NCBI GenBank assembly: GCA_934090775.1 | Contig: CAKOKF010000040.1 | Coordinates: 1 to 9,920 of the forward strand | From: an uncultured Bacilli bacterium | Lineage (GTDB): Bacteria > Bacillota_I > Bacilli_A > RF39 > UBA660 | Reading direction: 5' to 3' | Length of the DNA stretch: 9,920 nt | Part shown: in pieces, positions 6,787-9,920 of the stretch | Position numbering within the stretch: the first letter of the stretch is position 1 | Layout of the letters: each line of letters opens with the position of its first letter | Position numbers and translations under genes: made by a program | Notes under the pieces: model-generated | Database searches by the model: none | Seen by the model: only the letters and a program-made list of their open reading frames with translations | Told to the model about the DNA's origin: nothing

Positions 6787-8757
6787 TTAATTATTTTTAA
6801 TTATATTATTTATAATCTCAGCCGTTTTTTCCACACCAAATTCACTAACATTAATTATTAAATCATAATTATTATAATCATCTAAATTAGTATTAGTATA
6901 ATATTTATAATGTTTTTTACGCTCTTTATTTACTTTCTTTATTGTACTTAAAGCTTTATCTTTTTCTATATGATAATACTTTATAACTCTATTAATTTTA
7001 TCTTCTTCACTACTATATAAATACACTTTTAAAACATCTTTTTTATCTTTTAAGATATAATTTCCACAACGACCTACTATAACACATGAACCTTTTTTAT
7101 ATAAGTTTTCAATAACTTTCGTCGTAGCTATATAAAGTAAATCATCAGTTGTTTTGGGACCTTCTAAGGTTTGTTCATTTTCTTTAACATATTCTAAACT
7201 TAAGCCACTTTCTTTAGCACTTAAATTTATAAGATCTTTATCATAGAATGGTACTCCTAATTTCTTCGCTAATAACTTTCCAACATAGCGACCGCCAGAA
7301 CCGTACTCACGAGATATAGTAACAATCACTTTCTTACCTTCGTAAGTTTTAGGAACTACTTCATCCTGTTCTTCTATTGTTTTTTTACTATATTTATCTA
7401 ATTTTTTATACTCGCCAATGAAAATGATACCGGCTATAATAAATGTTAAACCATCTGCTAAACAGCCAGCATACAAAATACCATTTAACCCCTTTTTAAA
7501 ACCGATACTTAGTAGAAGTGCAAGTGGTATAAACAAAATAATTTGTCTAATAAATGATACGGCTGTTGCTTTAACAACATTTCCTAAAGATTGAACTACA
7601 ATTGAAGTAGTCATTTCCATAGCATTAAGTGCACATACTAAAAGGAAACTATGACACATAAGTGTTGCAAATTCCATAAATAACGCATGACTTGCATCTT
7701 CACTACTTATAAATATACCGGCAATTTGTTCTGGAAATAAAATAAATATTAAATTAAAAATTATCCCGACAGCAAAGTTAATTGCTAATACTTTTCTTAA
7801 AGTTTCTTTAACACGGTCTAAATTACCAGCACCGTAATTAAAGCCAATAATAGGTTGAGCTCCAATACTAACTCCTAAAACAAAAGAAATATATAAACTA
7901 TTTATTTTAGAAATAACACCGTAAACTGATAATGGAATATCAGCACCATATTTACTCATTGCCCCAAACTTAGTCATCATATTATTCATGAAAACAAATA
8001 AAACTAAAATAGTTGCCTGTGTAATGAAACTAGAAAGTCCTAAAGATAAGGTTCTTAAAATACTCTTATTAATTTTAAAGTCTTCTCTTTCTAACTTAAC
8101 ACTCTTAATTTTTGGTAAATAGCATAAAGCAATAATGAATGATATAACTTGACCAATTACGGTTGCAAGTCCCCCACCAAAGACACCCATCTTAAAGCCA
8201 AAGATAAATACTGGATCTAGAATAATATTAATAATAGCACCTACTACTAACATAATCATAGAATATTTAGGATTACCATCAGCACGAATTATACTTGATA
8301 ATACAGAATAAATTATCATAAATGGTGCTCCCACTAGAATAATTTTCCCATAACTTACGGCATAGCTATAAACATTTTCTGTACACCCAAACATATAAAC
8401 TAATTTTGGTAAGAAAACGTAAGCAATAACAGCAAATAAAATAGACACAATAAAAGTCAAAGTAATAGATGAACCAATTGAAGCTCTAGCTTCACTCTCT
8501 TTTTTCTCTCCTAATTTTAAGGAAAGATTAGCAGCAGCACCATTACCAATAAGACCAGCAATCGCATTAGCTAAAATAACTAAAGGAAATATAACATTAG
8601 TAGCAGCGTTTCCTAAAGTACCTACTCCTTTGCCAATAAATATTTGGTCAACAATATTATAAACTGAGTTAATAAGCATAGAAATAACACAAGGAATAGC
8701 AAAACTTATCAACAGTTTATTAATATTATCATGACTTAAATCAAATTCTTTTTTCAT
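6787..8757 (-). CDS. MATE family transporter fused to a cytidylate-kinase-like domain
   Basis: A two-part protein of 656 aa, numbered from the ATG at 8757. Residues about 1-450 are a complete MATE-type multidrug/metabolite exporter with about 12 membrane helices in two homologous halves. Typical segments are SIIRADGNPKYSM (155-167), ILDPVFIFG (179-187) and, in the second half, GAQPIIGFNYGAGN (299-312). MATE proteins are normally about 450 aa and export substrates against a Na+ or H+ gradient. After a charged linker (about 451-474) comes a soluble, cytoplasmic domain of about 180 residues matching the Cytidylate_kin2 family: ITISREYGSGGR (479-490, the P-loop-like segment), FYDKDLI (504-510), VIVGRCGNYIL (559-569) and a lid-like region with KERKKHYKYYTN (611-622). 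Canonical CMP kinase is a shorter, free enzyme; substrate of this version is unknown. The ATG at 8757 follows AAAGGG (8772-8767) by 9 bases; a TTG at 8775 would lie upstream of that site. The frame is continuous through the linker, so the fusion is real unless there is an assembly error. Confidence 0.9.
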   Translation of the reverse strand: MKKEFDLSHDNINKLLISFAIPCVISMLINSVYNIVDQIFIGKGVGTLGNAATNVIFPLVILANAIAGLIGNGAAANLSLKLGEKKESEARASIGSSITLTFIVSILFAVIAYVFLPKLVYMFGCTENVYSYAVSYGKIILVGAPFMIIYSVLSSIIRADGNPKYSMIMLVVGAIINIILDPVFIFGFKMGVFGGGLATVIGQVISFIIALCYLPKIKSVKLEREDFKINKSILRTLSLGLSSFITQATILVLFVFMNNMMTKFGAMSKYGADIPLSVYGVISKINSLYISFVLGVSIGAQPIIGFNYGAGNLDRVKETLRKVLAINFAVGIIFNLIFILFPEQIAGIFISSEDASHALFMEFATLMCHSFLLVCALNAMEMTTSIVVQSLGNVVKATAVSFIRQIILFIPLALLLSIGFKKGLNGILYAGCLADGLTFIIAGIIFIGEYKKLDKYSKKTIEEQDEVVPKTYEGKKVIVTISREYGSGGRYVGKLLAKKLGVPFYDKDLINLSAKESGLSLEYVKENEQTLEGPKTTDDLLYIATTKVIENLYKKGSCVIVGRCGNYILKDKKDVLKVYLYSSEEDKINRVIKYYHIEKDKALSTIKKVNKERKKHYKYYTNTNLDDYNNYDLIINVSEFGVEKTAEIINNIIKNN

Positions 8758-8781
8758 ATAAATAAACCCTTTCAAGCCAAG

Positions 8782-8804
8782 AAAAAAACGCCTAAATAAA
8801 GCGT
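8782..8804 (-). terminator. Leader hairpin with T-run upstream of the MATE-kinase gene (possible attenuator)
   Basis: On the minus strand ACGCT (8804-8800) pairs with GGCGT (8792-8788; last pair G-U) around a 7-base loop and is followed by seven T. It lies between the predicted promoter and the ribosome binding site of the MATE-kinase gene, where an intrinsic terminator would stop transcription before the gene. The leader's first bases, TGCC (8820-8817), could pair with GGCG (8792-8789) and open the hairpin. No known riboswitch class was recognised. Confidence 0.55.
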
Positions 8805-8826
8805 AATTTTCTCACCGGCAATATGA

Positions 8827-8856
8827 ATTGTAACACAAATAATTTTTTTATGTAAG
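8827..8856 (-). promoter_or_regulatory. Extended -10 promoter of the MATE-kinase gene
   Basis: On the minus strand TGT followed by TACAAT (8835-8827) forms an extended -10. CTTACA (8856-8851) is a possible -35 at 18 bases. Transcription would start near 8820, giving a leader of about 63 bases that includes the hairpin at 8782-8804. Confidence 0.5.
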
Positions 8857-8885
8857 TAAAAGTTTTATGATTTTGGCAACTTTTA
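8857..8885 (-). repeat. Inverted repeat abutting the MATE-kinase promoter
   Basis: Perfect 8-bp arms TAAAAGTT (8857-8864) and AACTTTTA (8878-8885) separated by 13 bases. The left arm touches the predicted -35 box. Arm centres are 21 bp apart, two helical turns, which would suit a dimeric regulator; it could also be an AT-rich hairpin in the 3' end of the upstream transcript. There is no clear T-run after it, so I do not call it a terminator. Confidence 0.4.
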
Positions 8886-8914
8886 ATTAGGCCTTTTTTA
8901 AACAGCTTTTTTCA

Positions 8915-9196
8915 TTAGTCTTCATACATTATTTCAATTAAACCTTCATCAGAAGCTAGTTTTTCGATATAATCACTACCTAATTTTATTTTTAGTTTTT
9001 CAAATTGCTGAATAAAAGTATCAGCTGGTAATAAAAACAAGTCAAAAGAAGATATTAATAAATCTTTAAGATAATAAATTCCGTTTTTATGTAAGTAAAT
9101 CATAATATTTTTAAGATTATTATAATCAAGTCTAGCTATAGTTTCTTTATCAAAATTTTCTAATAAAATTTTTAAATCTATTTCATCTAAAGACAT
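8915..9196 (-). CDS. Small helical protein (93 aa) overlapping the repeat protein
   Basis: Unrecognised all-helical, acidic/Leu-rich protein with no membrane segment or signal peptide. The ATG (9196-9194) overlaps the end of the repeat-protein gene by 10 bases in another frame and follows AGGAAGGA with good spacing, so coupled translation is plausible; an in-frame TGA two codons upstream rules out a longer start under the standard code. Its middle (residues about 26-80: NNLKNIMIYLHKNG, then DLFLLP, then FEKLKIKLG and IEKLASDE) follows the same order of motifs as the C-terminal part of the upstream protein (VYAIICYLEERG, then LHPFF, then LKKRFNIDLKELI). It is therefore either a paralogous small protein or the displaced C-terminus of the upstream gene after a frameshift. 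The stop is TAA at 8917-8915. No convincing terminator follows. Confidence 0.6.
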   Translation of the reverse strand: MSLDEIDLKILLENFDKETIARLDYNNLKNIMIYLHKNGIYYLKDLLISSFDLFLLPADTFIQQFEKLKIKLGSDYIEKLASDEGLIEIMYED

Positions 9197-9920
9197 CTTT
9201 CAAATCCTTCCTCTCTTAAAAATTTTTCCTCATCAAAAGGATATTTTTTTATTAATTCTTTTAAATCAATATTAAATCTTTTCTTTAAGTTAGTAATATT
9301 ACAACTAAAAAATGGATGTAATTTTCCTTCTTGGAAAAATGGGTCAGCAATGCATTCTCTTTGTCCTCTTTCTTCTAAATAACAAATAATAGCATAAACC
9401 TGTGAAGGTGATTTTAGAAAATATGATGAGGTCAAGTTACGATCGATACCATACTTTTCTGCTATTTTGATTAAAAGTGGCATCTTTTTTAACATTGATT
9501 TACTTTCAGCTAAAATTCTAGATGACAATAAACTTCTAAATCTTGGATCTTGCCAGCATTCTAAATTTAAAAGCTTTTTTATATCTTCAATAGTTGCTAA
9601 AGCTAAAACAATTGGTGTAAAAAGAGTTTGATATTCTTTGAACTCATTACTATGAATTAAATCTTGAACCTTTTTTATATTACTTGATGCTAAGACTTGG
9701 GATGTAAATAAATATGGGTAAGCTTTGAATTCTTCACTATAAATTAATCCTTGAACTTTCTCTATACTACTTTGAGCTAAGACTGTGGATGTAAATAAAT
9801 ATGGGTAAGTTTTGAATTCTTCACTATAAATTAATCCTTGAACTTTCTCTATACTACTTTGAGCTAAGACTTGGGATGTAAATAAATATGGGTATGTTTT
9901 GAATTCTTCACTATGAATTA
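9187..9920 (-). CDS. 29-residue-repeat helical protein, C-terminal part (start outside window)
   Basis: The frame is open from the right edge of the window to the TAG at 9189-9187, giving 244 visible codons; the N-terminus is missing. A TTG at 9528 and an ATG at 9495 exist in frame but lie inside the repeat region and are unlikely starts. The protein begins with four tandem 29-residue units whose conserved positions are Ile1, Ser3, Glu5, Phe6, Lys7, Tyr9, Leu12-Phe13-Thr14, Val17-Leu18-Ala19, Ile23 and Leu29. A fifth, diverged unit follows, ending in SSRILAES. Less regular helices then lead to a C-terminal segment with VYAIICYLEERG and LKKRFNIDLKELI. The pattern suggests an alpha-solenoid made of short paired helices; spacing and Pro/Leu-Leu features faintly recall mTERF-type repeats, but I would not assign it. 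No signal peptide or membrane segment is visible in this part. Function unknown; such scaffolds usually bind protein or nucleic acid. Confidence 0.8.
   Translation of the reverse strand, partial: IHSEEFKTYPYLFTSQVLAQSSIEKVQGLIYSEEFKTYPYLFTSTVLAQSSIEKVQGLIYSEEFKAYPYLFTSQVLASSNIKKVQDLIHSNEFKEYQTLFTPIVLALATIEDIKKLLNLECWQDPRFRSLLSSRILAESKSMLKKMPLLIKIAEKYGIDRNLTSSYFLKSPSQVYAIICYLEERGQRECIADPFFQEGKLHPFFSCNITNLKKRFNIDLKELIKKYPFDEEKFLREEGFERCL
9571..9918 (-). repeat. Tandem 87-bp coding repeats (four in window)
   Basis: Four head-to-tail units at 9832-9918, 9745-9831, 9658-9744 and 9571-9657, each 87 bp (29 codons), inside the repeat-protein gene. The first two in the window differ at only 4 of 87 bases, the third differs from the second at 12, and the fourth is clearly diverged. 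Identity rises toward the right edge, and the array probably continues beyond it. Confidence 0.9.

Noticed and set aside
8755..8775. TTG start for the MATE-kinase protein at 8775
   Set aside because: It would place the AAAGGG ribosome binding site inside the gene; the ATG at 8757 has proper spacing.
8894..9202. TGA read as Trp (mycoplasma code), which would extend the 93-codon ORF upstream
   Set aside because: Trp is encoded by TGG across the window and no real gene has internal TGA, so the standard code is the simpler reading even though none of the eight stops is TGA.
9187..9528. A separate 113-aa protein starting at the TTG at 9528
   Set aside because: The same frame is open to the window edge and encodes regular repeats upstream, so the TTG is an internal Leu codon.
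9571..9918. CRISPR-like array
   Set aside because: Repeats are 87 bp, contiguous without spacers, and keep a coding frame.

Overview
The window is AT-rich DNA with standard-code genes: Trp is TGG throughout, no real gene has an internal TGA, and all eight stops are TAA or TAG. The protein families (a J2-like RNase J, RmuC, a MATE transporter, a Tn916-type integrase) and the clear Shine-Dalgarno and sigma-A-like signals point to a low-GC Bacillota, perhaps one of the uncultured gut Bacilli/Mollicutes-like lineages. The exact taxon cannot be fixed from this sequence.

Layout, left to right. A tyrosine recombinase (126-1193, +) is the only plus-strand gene and probably marks the right end of an integrated element that continues to the left. 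It converges, over a bidirectional terminator (1192-1229), on a run of minus-strand genes. Read in their own direction from the right edge, these are: the C-terminal part of a large 29-residue-repeat protein (9187-9920, start outside the window); a 93-codon ORF overlapping its end (8915-9196); a MATE exporter fused to a cytidylate-kinase-like domain (6787-8757); a coiled-coil protein of unknown function (5841-6686); an RNase J2-like protein with degenerate metal-binding motifs (4115-5749); rmuC (2933-4027); and a GT-C-type membrane glycosyltransferase (1228-2946) whose start overlaps the rmuC stop.

Transcription. The MATE-kinase gene, the coiled-coil gene, the RNase J gene and rmuC each have a visible candidate promoter. 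Hairpin-plus-T-run terminators follow the MATE-kinase and RNase J genes, a weak one follows the coiled-coil gene, and the shared one follows the glycosyltransferase. Only rmuC-glycosyltransferase and repeat protein-93-codon ORF look like true two-gene operons. No gap between genes exceeds about 140 bases.

The most unusual points are the transporter-kinase fusion, which has a leader carrying an intrinsic terminator between promoter and ribosome binding site; the near-identical 87-bp coding repeats at the right edge; and the RNase J paralog that has lost several catalytic ligands. No CRISPR array, rRNA or tRNA was seen.
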